DNA of 64,000 nt from CAIYQJ01 sp963717255 (lineage in GTDB: Bacteria > Chloroflexota > Limnocylindria > Limnocylindrales > CSP1-4). The DNA lies in assembly GCA_963717255.1 (NCBI GenBank), contig CAVQVT010000014.1, positions 62,001 to 126,000 of the forward strand, given 5' to 3'. The notes under the pieces are model-generated. The model was not told where the DNA came from. It saw only the letters and a program-made list of their open reading frames with translations, and searched no databases. Positions 34,199 to 43,280 of this stretch are shown piece by piece. Position numbers and translations under genes: made by a program. Each line of letters begins with the position of its first letter. Position 1 is the stretch's first letter.

Positions 34199-34213
34199 CG
34201 CTGCCGGAGGCGC
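34180..34213 (+). terminator. 15-bp hairpin with a stop codon in its loop
   Basis: GCGCCTCCGGCAGCG (34180-34194) pairs perfectly with CGCTGCCGGAGGCGC (34199-34213). The loop CTGA includes the first two or three bases of the preceding gene's TGA stop (34196-34198). No U-tract follows. It lies between convergent genes. Confidence 0.65.
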
Positions 34214-34255
34214 GACGGACGTCGAGCGGGCCGCGCGCCGTGCCGCGCGGCCGCG

Positions 34256-35263
34256 TCAGGCGGCCGAGGGGACTTCGGCGGAGGGGCCGGTCGGGTCGGC
34301 GGGCGGGAGGGTCGGAGAGCCGCGCCGGGCGAGCCGCCGCACGATGAAGAGGAGCGGCAGGAGGACGAGCAGACCCACGAGGAGGATGGGGAGCCCCACG
34401 ATCGCGAGCCAGATCGCGGCCGATGCGATCGACTGGCCGAGTCCCACGAGAGTGGCCGTCGCGTCCGCGACGACGGTCGCCGGGTCCCAGGCGTTCGTGA
34501 CGGCCTGGACCGGTGCCGGCGCCAGCGCGAACGATGTCGTGAGCGTCCCCTGGGCGGCCTGGTCCGCGAGGTTGTCGCGCTGCGCCTGGAGCTGCTCGAT
34601 CTCGCCCTGGACGGTCGTGAGCTCGTTCTGGACCGCGAGGATGTCGGGGATCTTCACCGCCTGCTCCATGACGCCGAGCAGCTGGGTCTCGGTCGCCCGG
34701 AGGTTCTTCAGCCGCGCGTCGAGGTCGACCACCTGCGCGGTCACCTCGTCGGCGGAGGTCTGCTCCGCCAGCACCTTGGTGCCGAGCGCGCGGAGCTGGG
34801 CGAGCGTGGCGTCCCACTTCGCCGCCGGGATCCGGAAGGTCAGGCTGGCGAACGGCCGGTCGCCGTCGAGCGAGCGCTGGGAGCCGGCCACGTAGCCGCC
34901 CGCGCCGGTGACGACGGCGGTCGCGTCGGCGATCGACCGATCGACGTCCGCGACCTGGAGGTCCATCATCCCGGTCCGGACGATCATCGGGCCCGTCGCG
35001 TTCGCCGCGTCGAGGGCCTGGTCCCCGGGGAGCGGCGCAGATTCGGACGTGCCGACAGTGCCGCCGCCTTTCGCGCCCTCCACGGGCGGAAGGGGCTGCT
35101 CGGCGATGATCGTGCCGCCGTCCGCGCCGGAGCTCGTGCGACCCAGGTCGCTGGTCGCCGCGCCGGCACACGCGGCGAGCAGGAGGGTGGTCAGGAAGAG
35201 GGCGGTCGCGGCCGCGGCGAGGGGGGCGAGGCGCTGCGGCCGGCGCGAGATCTGTCGTCGCAT
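34256..35263 (-). CDS. DUF4349 domain lipoprotein
   Basis: 335 residues, ATG at 35261-35263 preceded by GGAGG at six bases. The signal ends in a lipobox LLAACAG (Cys near residue 32). The DUF4349 part (about 90-300) has MIVRTGMMDLQVADVDRSI, GGYVAGSQ, TFRIPAAKWD and a long coiled-coil (about 195-245, DARLKNLRATETQLL then QNELTTVQGEIEQLQAQRDNL). A membrane helix near 285-308 is followed by a basic cytoplasmic tail. Such proteins are widespread and uncharacterised; the periplasm-facing coiled coil between two membrane anchors suggests an envelope sensor or scaffold. Confidence 0.88.
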   Translation of the reverse strand: MRRQISRRPQRLAPLAAAATALFLTTLLLAACAGAATSDLGRTSSGADGGTIIAEQPLPPVEGAKGGGTVGTSESAPLPGDQALDAANATGPMIVRTGMMDLQVADVDRSIADATAVVTGAGGYVAGSQRSLDGDRPFASLTFRIPAAKWDATLAQLRALGTKVLAEQTSADEVTAQVVDLDARLKNLRATETQLLGVMEQAVKIPDILAVQNELTTVQGEIEQLQAQRDNLADQAAQGTLTTSFALAPAPVQAVTNAWDPATVVADATATLVGLGQSIASAAIWLAIVGLPILLVGLLVLLPLLFIVRRLARRGSPTLPPADPTGPSAEVPSAA

Positions 35264-35411
35264 CGAGGGCCTCCGCCGGTCCCGCCGGCGCTGCTCCCGG
35301 GCTCCTGGCCCGGTTCGTCACGCAGGGGACGCCGCGACGGGGAGATGGGTTCCCGCCGCCGGGCCGTCCGGAGTGACGAGCGGCCCGGTCGTGCCCGCCG
35401 GGGCCCGGCCG

Positions 35412-36329
35412 TCAGACCCCGACGGGCGGTGCCTCCGCCTGCGCGAGCGGGAGCCCGGCCGCGCGGACGTCCTCCGCGAACGCGGCCTGCGTCTCGAGAT
35501 CCACGGATCGCTTCCCGAGGAACGCGATGAGCCGGTCCAGGCCGACCTCGGCATACCGCGCGAGCGCCTCCACCCGCTCCTGCCCTTCGGTCACGAAGAG
35601 GCGGTCCGGGGCGTACAGCGAGAGCCGGAGCGTCGCCGGGTCGCGGCCGATCTCCTCGCAGCGCTCCCGCGCGACGGCCATCGCCTCGGCGGTGGCCGCG
35701 GGGTCGAGGAAGACGAGGTTCAGCTCGTCGGCGAACCGCGCCGCGAGCCGGAACGTGACGCGGCGGCCGTTGCCGCCCACGACGATCGGGACCCGCGGGG
35801 GCTGCAGGCCCTTGGGGACGTTGATCGCGCCCTGGACGGACGCGTGCTCCCCGAGGTAGGTCGCGCGGCCGGGACCGAGCATCCGCGTGATGACCTCGAG
35901 GTGGTCCGCGAACATGGCGAGGCGCGTCGGCGTATCCGGGAACCCGTAGCCGTACGCGACCCACTCGTCCTCCTTCCAGCCGGCCCCGATCCCGAGCTCG
36001 AAGCGGCCGCCGCTCACGACGTCGAGGGTGGACGACATCTTCGCGGTGAGGGCCGGGTTGCGGAAGCCGGTGCAGACGACCATGTGGCCGATGCGGGCCC
36101 TCTCGGTGGCCTGCGCGAGGGCGCCGAGCATCGTGAACGACTCGAACGTGATCTCGTCGGTCGGTTGCGGGACCGTGGTGAAGTGGTCGAAGACCCACAG
36201 CGATTCGAAGCCGAGGCGTTCTGCGTCGCGCGCGAGCGCGACCGACCGCTCCCAGGCGGCGCGCGGCTCCCAGCCGTCGTACTCGCCCTTCCACCCCTGC
36301 GGGACCATCAGGCCCACGTGCATGCTCAT
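35412..36329 (-). CDS. LLM-class F420-dependent oxidoreductase
   Basis: 305-residue luciferase-like (beta/alpha)8 protein. The ATG at 36327-36329 follows GAGGG by five bases. Family landmarks are FESLWVFDHF, a GGRFELGIGAGWKEDEW cofactor-binding stretch and VPIVVGGNGRRVTFRLAARFADELN. This set fits the F420-type LLM group (TIGR03560-like) better than FMN luciferases, so it probably transfers hydride between F420H2 and an unknown substrate. A second member lies at 37,364. Neither has pathway neighbours that reveal the substrate. An 8-bp inverted repeat (CCGGGCCG/CGGCCCGG, 35359-35388) follows the gene. Confidence 0.88.
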   Translation of the reverse strand: MSMHVGLMVPQGWKGEYDGWEPRAAWERSVALARDAERLGFESLWVFDHFTTVPQPTDEITFESFTMLGALAQATERARIGHMVVCTGFRNPALTAKMSSTLDVVSGGRFELGIGAGWKEDEWVAYGYGFPDTPTRLAMFADHLEVITRMLGPGRATYLGEHASVQGAINVPKGLQPPRVPIVVGGNGRRVTFRLAARFADELNLVFLDPAATAEAMAVARERCEEIGRDPATLRLSLYAPDRLFVTEGQERVEALARYAEVGLDRLIAFLGKRSVDLETQAAFAEDVRAAGLPLAQAEAPPVGV

Positions 36330-36456
36330 CGACACCCTCGCACCCGCGCGGACCTGGGGGCCCGGGGCCCGGGCGCGCCCACGCAGGTCCGCGGGCGGGA
36401 CCGTGCGGGGCGGATCGCGGCGGGCCGACGGGCGGCCGTCGCATCGACGGCGAGCC

Positions 36457-36462
36457 TATCAT
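36457..36462 (+). promoter_or_regulatory. -10 box (TATCAT) for a leaderless message
   Basis: TATCAT ends seven bases before the GTG at 36470 of the acyltransferase gene, with no Shine-Dalgarno in between. Confidence 0.5.
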
Positions 36463-36469
36463 CGGGACC

Positions 36470-37274
36470 GTGGATCCGTCCGAGCGGGCCCGCTACCTCT
36501 CCGCGCTGAGCCAGGTCGGCGGGCGACCGGGGCGGCTCGACCGCGCCGTCCGACTCGTCGTTCGGGCCGGATCCACGCTCGTCGGCTGGCGCGTGCGCGC
36601 CGAGGGACTGGACCTGCTCCCGCGCGGACCCGAAGGGCGGATCGTCCCCTGCGTCGTCGCCGCGGCGCCGCACAGGGGCTGGCCGGACCCGTTCCTCGTC
36701 CTCCTGGCCTGGCCGCGCGACGCCCCGCGGCTCGCCTGGTTCGGCGACGAGGTGACGATGGCACGGTCGTGGTGGCGCCGGCGGCTCCTCCCCCGACTGG
36801 GGATGATCCCGATCCCGGCCACGCCGTCCGTCGCTGCGGTGCGAACGCACCTCGACGCGGCGCGCCTCGTCCTCGGTCGCGGATGCGTGCTCGTCGTGTT
36901 CGCGGAGAAAGGGCCGCCGAGCCCACGCGGCCGGACACGGACGATCGCGCCCGGTGCCGCCTGGCTCGCGCTGGCCGGCGACGTCCCGCTCGTCCCGGTC
37001 GCGCTCGCGGGCTTCCTCGAGACCGGGCTCGGGACCCGGTTCCGCGTGCGCGTCCTCGCCCCGATCGGTCCCGGGACGGGAGCCGCGTCAGGGGGCGAGG
37101 CGACGGGCACGCGCGCCGGCGAGCCAGATCGGCGGCGCCTGCAACGCGAAAGGCCGGGCCCTGACCGCCGTGCTCGCGGCGGCGCTCGCCGACCCGGTCG
37201 CCGAGCTGGAGGCCGCCAGCGTCCGCGAGAACGGGCGCCGCCCGATGCCCGGCCTGCGCCGGCTCTTCCGCTGA
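36470..37274 (+). CDS. PlsC-like lysophospholipid acyltransferase (frameshift near 37,130)
   Basis: Predicted membrane-associated acyltransferase of the 1-acylglycerol-3-phosphate type. The catalytic HX4D motif is HRGWPD in VVAAAPHRGWPDPFLVLL (near residue 67). FAEKGPPSPRGRTRTIAPGAAWLA and VPLVPVALAGFLETG correspond to the later PlsC motifs. The first frame then degrades, and the sensible ending (QIGGACNAKGRAL...MPGLRRLFR) is in another frame, so one indel is inferred between about 37,100 and 37,160. The GTG start has a TATCAT box seven bases upstream. It could act on phospholipids or on a carotenoid/lipid A-like acceptor. Confidence 0.78.
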
Positions 37275-37363
37275 CGGGCGCACCGGTGACGGGGCGGATG
37301 CTTTTATCTAGCACCCGGCCGCCGGCCGGCAAGGTCGCGGCCACCCGTGCGCGGCGCCGGTCG

Positions 37364-38305
37364 TCAGGCGCGCCCGACGAGCATCTCCCCCATCTCGGCG
37401 ATCATCGCGAGGTCGGTCGGGATGAAGTCCTGGAGGACGATCCGCTCCGCGCCGGCGTCGGCGTAGCGGCGCACCATCGCACGCGCCTCGTCGGGCGTCC
37501 CGATCACCCAGCGCTCGCGGCGTGCGTCGAGCCAGTCGGCTGCGTCGGCCGTGCCGACCGCGCGCGCGACGGTCGCGAGTCGCTCGTCCACGGCCGCCGC
37601 GTCGCGCCCCACGATGACGCCGGCCATGACCGACCGGTGGAGCGTGGCCGGGTCGCGTCCCGTGGCGATGCAGGCGTCGTCGAGCCGCGCGAACTTCTCC
37701 CGCGCCGTCTCCGGCGGGGCGCCGCTCAGGTTGAACTCGTCCGCCCAACGCGCCGCGATCCGGAACCCGCGGGGCGTCCCGTCGCCGCCGACGACGATCG
37801 GCACCATCGGAGACGGCTTCGGCCGGAAGCGGGCGTCGTCCACGCGGTATGCGGTGCCCCCGAAGGTCCAGCCGTCGGGCCCCTCCAGCAGGCCGCGGAC
37901 GATCGCCAGCTGCTCCTCGAGGAGGTCCGCGCGCCGCTCGATCGGCGGGAACTCGAACCCATGGCGCCGGTGCTCGTCCTCGTGCCAGCCCGCGCCCATC
38001 CCGAGCTCGAGGCGACCGCCGCTCATCTCCTGGACGGTCGAGGCCAGCTTCGCGAGGTTGCCGGGGTGGCGGAAGGTGACGGGCGAGACCAGGACACCGA
38101 GCCGGATGCGGTCGGTCTCGCGCGCGAGGCCGGCGAGGACCGCCCAAGCGTCGGTCGTGGGGCCATCGCTGCCGCCGGGGAAGCTCTCGTAGTGGTCCGA
38201 CCGGAGGAAGGTCTCGAAACCGGCCGCCTCCGCATGAAGGGCGATCGCGAGCTGGTCGGCGTAGGAGAGCCCCATCTGGGGCTCGGTCATGAGGGCGAAG
38301 CGCAT
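37364..38305 (-). CDS. LLM-class F420-dependent oxidoreductase
   Basis: 313-residue luciferase-like protein, second in the window. ATG at 38303-38305 has AGGAGG five bases away. Landmarks are RFALMTEPQMGLSYADQ (first strand), LRSDHYESFPG, GGRLELGMGAGWHEDEH and PIVVGGDGTPRGFRIAARWADEFNL. The sequence fits the F420-binding LLM group. It is divergent from the MarR regulator across 160 bases. No substrate can be inferred. An AT-rich island (about 37,307-37,316) marks its convergent junction with the acyltransferase gene. Confidence 0.88.
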   Translation of the reverse strand: MRFALMTEPQMGLSYADQLAIALHAEAAGFETFLRSDHYESFPGGSDGPTTDAWAVLAGLARETDRIRLGVLVSPVTFRHPGNLAKLASTVQEMSGGRLELGMGAGWHEDEHRRHGFEFPPIERRADLLEEQLAIVRGLLEGPDGWTFGGTAYRVDDARFRPKPSPMVPIVVGGDGTPRGFRIAARWADEFNLSGAPPETAREKFARLDDACIATGRDPATLHRSVMAGVIVGRDAAAVDERLATVARAVGTADAADWLDARRERWVIGTPDEARAMVRRYADAGAERIVLQDFIPTDLAMIAEMGEMLVGRA

Positions 38306-38422
38306 CGGATCCTCCTGGGGTCGGACGGCGTCCGCACGGTACACCCGCGACGCCCGCCGGGCGGGCGGGGCGGCGGGCGGGCAGACGCGGGGCGCGGGAG
38401 CCGGGGTCACGGGAGCCGATAC

Positions 38423-38457
38423 TTCAGGTTGACTCAATCATTCAGGTCGCCTATCCT
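38423..38457 (+). promoter_or_regulatory. MarR-gene promoter with overlapping operator candidate
   Basis: TTGACT (38429-38434), a 17-base spacer, then TATCCT (38452-38457), eight bases before the GTG start. The -35 is embedded in the palindrome TTGACTCAA (38429-38437), flanked by two TTCAGGT direct repeats (38423-38429 and 38441-38447). This layout suits autorepression by the MarR protein it drives. Confidence 0.6.
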
Positions 38458-38465
38458 TCCCGCCC

Positions 38466-39017
38466 GTGACCCACCCTGCACCGCCGCCCGTGCCCGCCGC
38501 GAGACGCAAGGCGCCCGCGCCGGCAGCCGCCGCCTCCGCGACGGACGCGGCGCTGCGCGCCGACCTCGGCGACCGCCTCGCCCGTGCGCTCGCGCGCCGG
38601 CGGGGCGAGTACGTGACCGGCCTCGTACGTGACGGCGTGAGCGCGGCCCAGATGAGCGTCCTGCTGCGGCTCAGGTATCTCGGCGACGTGTCGATCACGG
38701 GGCTGGCGGACCTCCTGGGGCTGGGCCTCCCGAACGTCACCGGGCTGGTGGACCGGCTGGAGGAGCGCGGCCTGGTCGAGCGCCGGCGCGACCCCGCCGA
38801 CCGGCGGGTCGTGCGCGTCCACCTGACGGCGGCCGGCGGCCGTATCCCGGACGGGATGGAGGGCCTGCAGCGCGACGTCCTCGGACGCGTCCTGCAGGCG
38901 ATGGACCGCGAGACGCTCGTGCGATGCCTCGCCGTCCTCGACGAGGTCGAGAAGGAGGCCGGCCCCGCGCCATCCGATCCACGATGCGCCGGTCGCGTCC
39001 GGCGTGAGAGTGCCTGA
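38466..39017 (+). CDS. MarR-family transcriptional regulator
   Basis: 183 residues with an Ala/Pro-rich arm, then the MarR winged helix (about residues 55-125): ISAAQMSVLLRLRYLG-like helix, a SITGLADLLGLGLPNVTGLVDRLEERGLV recognition region and the RRRDPADRRVVRVHLT wing. It probably represses itself and the MFS pump that starts seven bases after its stop, released by a drug-like or phenolic ligand. The GTG start sits eight bases after a -10, so the message is probably leaderless. The C-terminal dimer helices are present. Confidence 0.9.
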   Translation: MTHPAPPPVPAARRKAPAPAAAASATDAALRADLGDRLARALARRRGEYVTGLVRDGVSAAQMSVLLRLRYLGDVSITGLADLLGLGLPNVTGLVDRLEERGLVERRRDPADRRVVRVHLTAAGGRIPDGMEGLQRDVLGRVLQAMDRETLVRCLAVLDEVEKEAGPAPSDPRCAGRVRRESA

Positions 39018-39024
39018 GGAGAGC

Positions 39025-40804
39025 ATGGAAGCGACACCCGTCCCGGAGACCGGCGCGCCCGGCGGCTACAGCGGCCACGGCTGGCGGCCGGCCATCGAGG
39101 TCTCGCACCGCGCGCGGATGGAGATCCTCGGCGCCGTCCTCCTCGCGCTCCTCCTCGGCGCGCTCGACCAGACGATCGTCGGGACGGCGCTGCCGACCAT
39201 CGTCACCGACCTGCGCGGCAACGACCTCTACACCTGGGTCGTGACGATCTACCTCCTCACGAGCACGATCTCGGTCCCGTTCTACGGGAAGCTCTCCGAC
39301 CTGTACGGGCGGAAGCCGCTCCTGATCATCGGGATCGTCATCTTCCTCATCGGATCGGCGCTCTCGGGCCTCTCGCAGACGATGGAGCAGCTGATCCTCT
39401 TCCGCGGCATCCAGGGCCTCGGCGCCGGTGCGCTCTTCCCGATCAGCCTCGCGATCATCGGCGACCTGTTCAGCCCGCAGGAACGCGGCAAGTACCAGGG
39501 ACTCTTCGGCGCCGTCTTCGGCGTCTCGGCGCTCGTCGGTCCCGCCCTCGGCGGGTTCATCACCGACACGTGGAGCTGGCACTGGGTCTTCTACGTGAAC
39601 ATCCCGGTCGGCATGGTCTCGCTCTACTTCATCGTCCGGCTGCTCCCCACGGTGAAGCGGGCGGACGCCACGCGGACGTTCGACCTCCTGGGCGCATCGG
39701 TCTTCGTCGTCGCGATGGTGCCGTTCCTCGTGGGCCTGACGAACGCGCAGAGCGGCGAGTGGACGGACCCGACGGTCGGCGGGTTCATCATCTTCGGCCT
39801 GGCCGCGTTCCTCGTGTTCCTCGTCATCGAGTGGAAGGCGAAGGAGCCGATCGTCCCGCTCGACCTCTGGCGCGGACGGACGTACGCAGGCTCGATCGTC
39901 GCGACGTTCTTCGCGGCGTTCGGCTTCTTCGCCGCGACCGTCTTCCTGCCGCGCTTCTACCAGGTGGTCCTCGGCGAGAGCGCGACGATGAGCGGCTACG
40001 AGCTGTTCCCACTCCTGATCGGCGTCATCGGGTCGAGCATCCTGTCGGGGCAGATCGTGGCGCGGACGGGGAAGTACAAGCTCCTCATCACGGTCTCGGT
40101 CGCGCTCATCGTCGTCGGCTCGTACCTGCTCACGAACATGACGTCCACGACCGACCCGTGGGTCATCCGTGCCTGGATGTTCGTCCTCGGCGTGGGCATC
40201 GGCCCGACCCTCGCGGTCTTCACGATCATCGTCCAGATCGCGGTCCCGTTCTCCAAGCTCGGCGTCGCGACATCCAACCTGACGTTCTTCCGGCAGATCG
40301 GCGGCGTCGTGGGCCTCTCGATCGCGGGCACCGTCTTCGGGACCATCCTCCGGGACCAATCCCCGTCCAGCTGGCGGCCGAGGGTGTCCCGGCGCAGGTC
40401 GTGGGTCTCTTCCAGGGCGGCGCATTCGACCCGAACAACCTCGTGGGGGTCGGCGGCGACCTGGGCAAGACCATCCTTGGGACCGTCCCGTACAAGCTCC
40501 GGCCAGACGTGAAGCCGCTGATCCCGGACATCGTGAACGCCATCTACGCGGCGATCACGCTCGCGATCGCGAACGTCTTCTGGCTCGGGGTGATCGGCGG
40601 CGTGGCCGCGTTCGTCGCCGTCCTGTTCATCCGGGAGCTGCCGCTGCGGACCGCGACGCGACTGCCGATGAAGACGAAGGAGGGGGCGACGGCCCCCGCT
40701 CCTGGGACGGTCGAGGGCGCTCCGGCGGACGGCGTGCAGCCGGGTGCCGTGCCGGCGGCGCCAAGGCGCCCCCGGAGCCGGCCGAGGCGCCCGGGACGGC
40801 GTGA
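39025..40804 (+). CDS. DHA2-family MFS drug exporter (two frame breaks)
   Basis: Predicted 14-helix proton-coupled multidrug exporter. ATG at 39025 follows GAGGAG. Motif A is KLSDLYGRKPLL after the second helix, and LGALDQTIVGTALPTI is the typical DHA2 first helix. GPALGGFITDTWSWHWVFYVNIP is motif C with its extension. The frame breaks near 40,365; the continuation AEGVPAQVVGLFQGG...FWLGVIGGVAAFVAVLFI supplies the last loop and helix. A second break near 40,760 restores a natural Pro/Glu-rich tail ending at TGA 40802-40804. It is in an operon with the MarR gene. Confidence 0.86.
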
Positions 40805-40808
40805 TCCC

Positions 40809-41306
40809 GTGACGACCCGCATCGCACTCATCCCCGACGGGCTCGCCGCGCACGGCACGACTGGTGCGCCCCATCGCCCGATGCTCCCCCTCGCCGCCCT
40901 GCCCGCGGGCACGATGCGCAGGGTGTCGATCGGCGACCTGGACATCCTGCTCGCGCATACGAGCGAGGGCATCGTGGCGACGGACGACCGGTGCCCGCAC
41001 ATGTCGGCGCCGCTGTCGCTCGGCGCGCTCGACGGCTGCTCGCTGGCGTGCCCGCTCCATCGCGGGGTGTTCGACCTCGCGACGGGTGACACCCTCCAGC
41101 CGCCGACGACGGGCGGGCTCGACGCCGACGGCGTGATCCATCCGACTGGGCCCCGGCCGGCTCAGAGCCGAAGCCCGACCCGCCCGGCCCGAAGGCCGAG
41201 GCGCGGAAGCTGACGCGGACGCGCCGGATCCGCTTCTACCCGGTGCGGATACGGGGGGGCGGTCGAGGTCGCGCTGCCGCGCGAGGTGGTGGGCCCGATC
41301 GAGTAG
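40809..41306 (+). CDS. Rieske-type [2Fe-2S] ferredoxin (two frame breaks near the end)
   Basis: Starts at GTG 40809, five bases after the MFS stop. The Rieske cluster motif is complete: CPHMSAPLSLG and CSLACPLHRGVFDL give the Cys-X-His and Cys-X2-His ligands. The core of about 100 residues matches oxygenase-type or assimilatory Rieske ferredoxins (NirD/BphF-like). Two frame changes, near 41,160 and at a run of seven G around 41,250, produce a basic tail ending EVALPREVVGPIE at TAG 41304-41306. It probably shuttles electrons to an unidentified partner; no oxygenase gene is adjacent. Confidence 0.75.
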
Positions 41307-41415
41307 TCACGCCGGCCGCCGGGGCCGGGGGGCGGCAGCGTCGCCGGCCGGCGCGCCCCGTCGCGGCGAGGCCCTCCGGCCCCGCGCGTTGCGGCTGGGA
41401 TAAGGAGCCTGAATC

Positions 41416-41434
41416 TTCAGGGAACGTTCAGGGA
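41416..41434 (+). promoter_or_regulatory. Tandem TTCAGGGA direct repeat upstream of the HtrA gene
   Basis: Two perfect TTCAGGGA copies (41416-41423 and 41427-41434) are spaced 11 bases start to start, one helical turn. This is the usual geometry for OmpR/PhoB-type response-regulator dimers. The site is about 75 bases before the HtrA start. Which regulator binds is unknown. Confidence 0.5.
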
Positions 41435-41507
41435 GTGGACCGATGGTGTGCGACGTCCGGACCTGGCCTCACGGGTCCGGCCACGACCAGAGGAGACGAC
41501 GTCCCTG

Positions 41508-42941
41508 ATGGACCCCGAGACGCAGAAGCCCATCGTGTGGGAGGCGGAGGCGCCGGCGCCAGCGCCCGAACCCGCCCCCGCGATCCCGACCGAGACCGCC
41601 GCCCCCACGCCCGCCCCGGACCAGGTCGCCCCGGCCCCGGCCCTCCCCCCGCTGCCGCGACCTCGCCTCGCCGTCGCGGTCTGGTGGCCGTCGCAGCGAT
41701 CGCCGTCAGCGCGGCGGTCATCGGCGCCGGCGGCACCGTCGGCGCGCTTGCGGCGGCGGGCATGCTCGACCAGAGGACGGTCGCCGTCATCGCGGAGACG
41801 CCGGCCCAGGCCGCGAGCCTTGTCACCCCGCAGGCCGAATCCGCGCAGCAGTCGCCGACCGCCGCGTTCACCGGCGTGAATGACACGGTGATCGCCGCCG
41901 CGGGCCGCATCAGCCCCGCCGTGGTGACGATCATCTCGTCCACCACGACGGGTAAGACCGGGTCCGGGCGAGCTCCAGGATCCCTTCGGCCAGGGCAACG
42001 GCACCGACCCGTTCGGCCAGAACAACGGCCAGGGCCAGGGGGACGGCGGCAGCAGCCAGTCTCCCTACGGCCTGCCCGCCGACCAGTCCCCCGTCGGCGT
42101 CGGCTCCGGCTTCATCTTCGATGCGAACGGCTGGATCCTCACGAACCACCACGTCGTCGACGGTGCGACCAACCTGACGGTCCAGCTGGCGGACGGACAT
42201 TCGTTCCCGGCCACGGTCTACGGCACCGACACCCTCACGGACCTCGCGATCGTGAAGATCGACGCGACCGGCCTCCCCGTGGCGAACCTGGGCGACTTGT
42301 CCGCCCTGCGGGTCGGCCAGCTGGCCATCGCGGTCGGCGACCCGCTCGGCGAGTACCCGGGCACCGTCACGACCGGCGTCGTCTCCGGCCTCGGCCGCTC
42401 GATCCAGGACGCGAGCATCGACCTCGACAACCTCATCCAGACGGATGCGGCCATCAACCCGGGCAACAGCGGCGGCCCGCTCGTGGACGAGACCGGCGCC
42501 GTCATCGGCATCGACACGGCGATCGCCGGGTCGGCCCAGGGCATCGGCTTCGCGATCCCCGTCAACCTCGCGAAGCCCCTCATGCAGCAGGCGCTCGCCG
42601 GCCAGCAGCTGAGCCGCCCGTGGCTCGGGGTCCGCTACCAGCCGCTCGACACAGGCGTCGCGACCCGGAACGACCTCTCGGTCACGTCGGGCGCCTGGAT
42701 CACGTCCGGCGGGAACGGCTCGGCGGTCGAGTCCGGCAGCCCGGCGGAGAAGGCCGGCCTGAAGGAAGGCGACATCATCACCGCGGTGAACGGCACGAGG
42801 ATCGACACGAGCCACCCTCTCATCGAGCTCATCGCCTCGAACGCCCCCGGCGAGACGATCACCCTCTCCGTCCGCCGCGGCAGCGCCGACGCGGACATCC
42901 AGGTCACCCTCACGACGAGGTCGCCGAACACGAACGGCTGA
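41508..42941 (+). CDS. HtrA/DegP-like serine protease with PDZ domain (two frame breaks)
   Basis: Membrane-anchored periplasmic protease for envelope stress. A Pro/Ala-rich cytoplasmic arm (MDPETQKPIVWEAEAP) leads to a membrane anchor (VAVAAIAVSAAVIGAGG). The trypsin-like domain has His in ILTNHHVVDG, Asp in TDLAIVKID and Ser in INPGNSGGPL. A C-terminal PDZ domain contains VESGSPAEKAGLKEGDIITAVNG. Frame changes are needed near 41,648 (beside a C6 run) and near 41,967; the pieces join without loss of motifs. The direct repeat upstream suggests two-component control, as for other envelope-stress proteases. Confidence 0.88.
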
Positions 42942-42982
42942 CCCAGGCAGGCGGACCCCACCCGCCCCGCACGACCCCCTCG

Positions 42983-43011
42983 ACGGCCCCGGGCGATCGC
43001 CCCGGGGCCGT
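42983..43011 (+). terminator. Hairpin terminator after the HtrA gene
   Basis: ACGGCCCCGGG (42983-42993) pairs with CCCGGGGCCGT (43001-43011) around a seven-base loop; two T residues follow. It lies 42 bases after the stop codon. Confidence 0.65.
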
Positions 43012-43280
43012 TCGGCGTCTCCGGGGCGGCCGGGGTGCGGGGGGCGGCCGGCCGGGCCGCAGGTCGAGCGGTCCGCTGCGCCATCCATCACCGCGGGGAC
43101 TCCGGACGGGGGTGCGCCGTCCTCGACCTGCCCGCGCACGCTCACGGACGAACGGCCGAGTCACCGGAACCGTCGCCGGGGTGATGCGCGGCGCGAGGGC
43201 GAGCATCCCGCAGTCCTCGGGATGATGGCGGCGCGCGGGCGAGCCCCCTCAGAGGCGCATCGCCGATCCGTCGGCTCCTC
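43012..43280. other. Intergenic region at the HtrA-LOG convergent junction
   Basis: Including the preceding terminator, about 340 bases separate the two stop codons. I see no credible gene. A second inverted repeat, CATCCCG (43204-43210) with CGGGATG (43218-43224), is placed to end the minus-strand LOG transcript. Confidence 0.5.

Noticed and set aside
39570..41213. A single MFS-Rieske fusion protein
   Set aside because: The open frame joins them only because of a frame break; the natural MFS tail in the neighbouring frame ends at TGA 40802-40804, five bases before a GTG that starts the Rieske domain.
42910..43206. Minus-strand 98-codon frame after the HtrA gene
   Set aside because: It overlaps the HtrA 3' end and its terminator, is Arg/Pro/Gly-rich throughout, and has no start signal.
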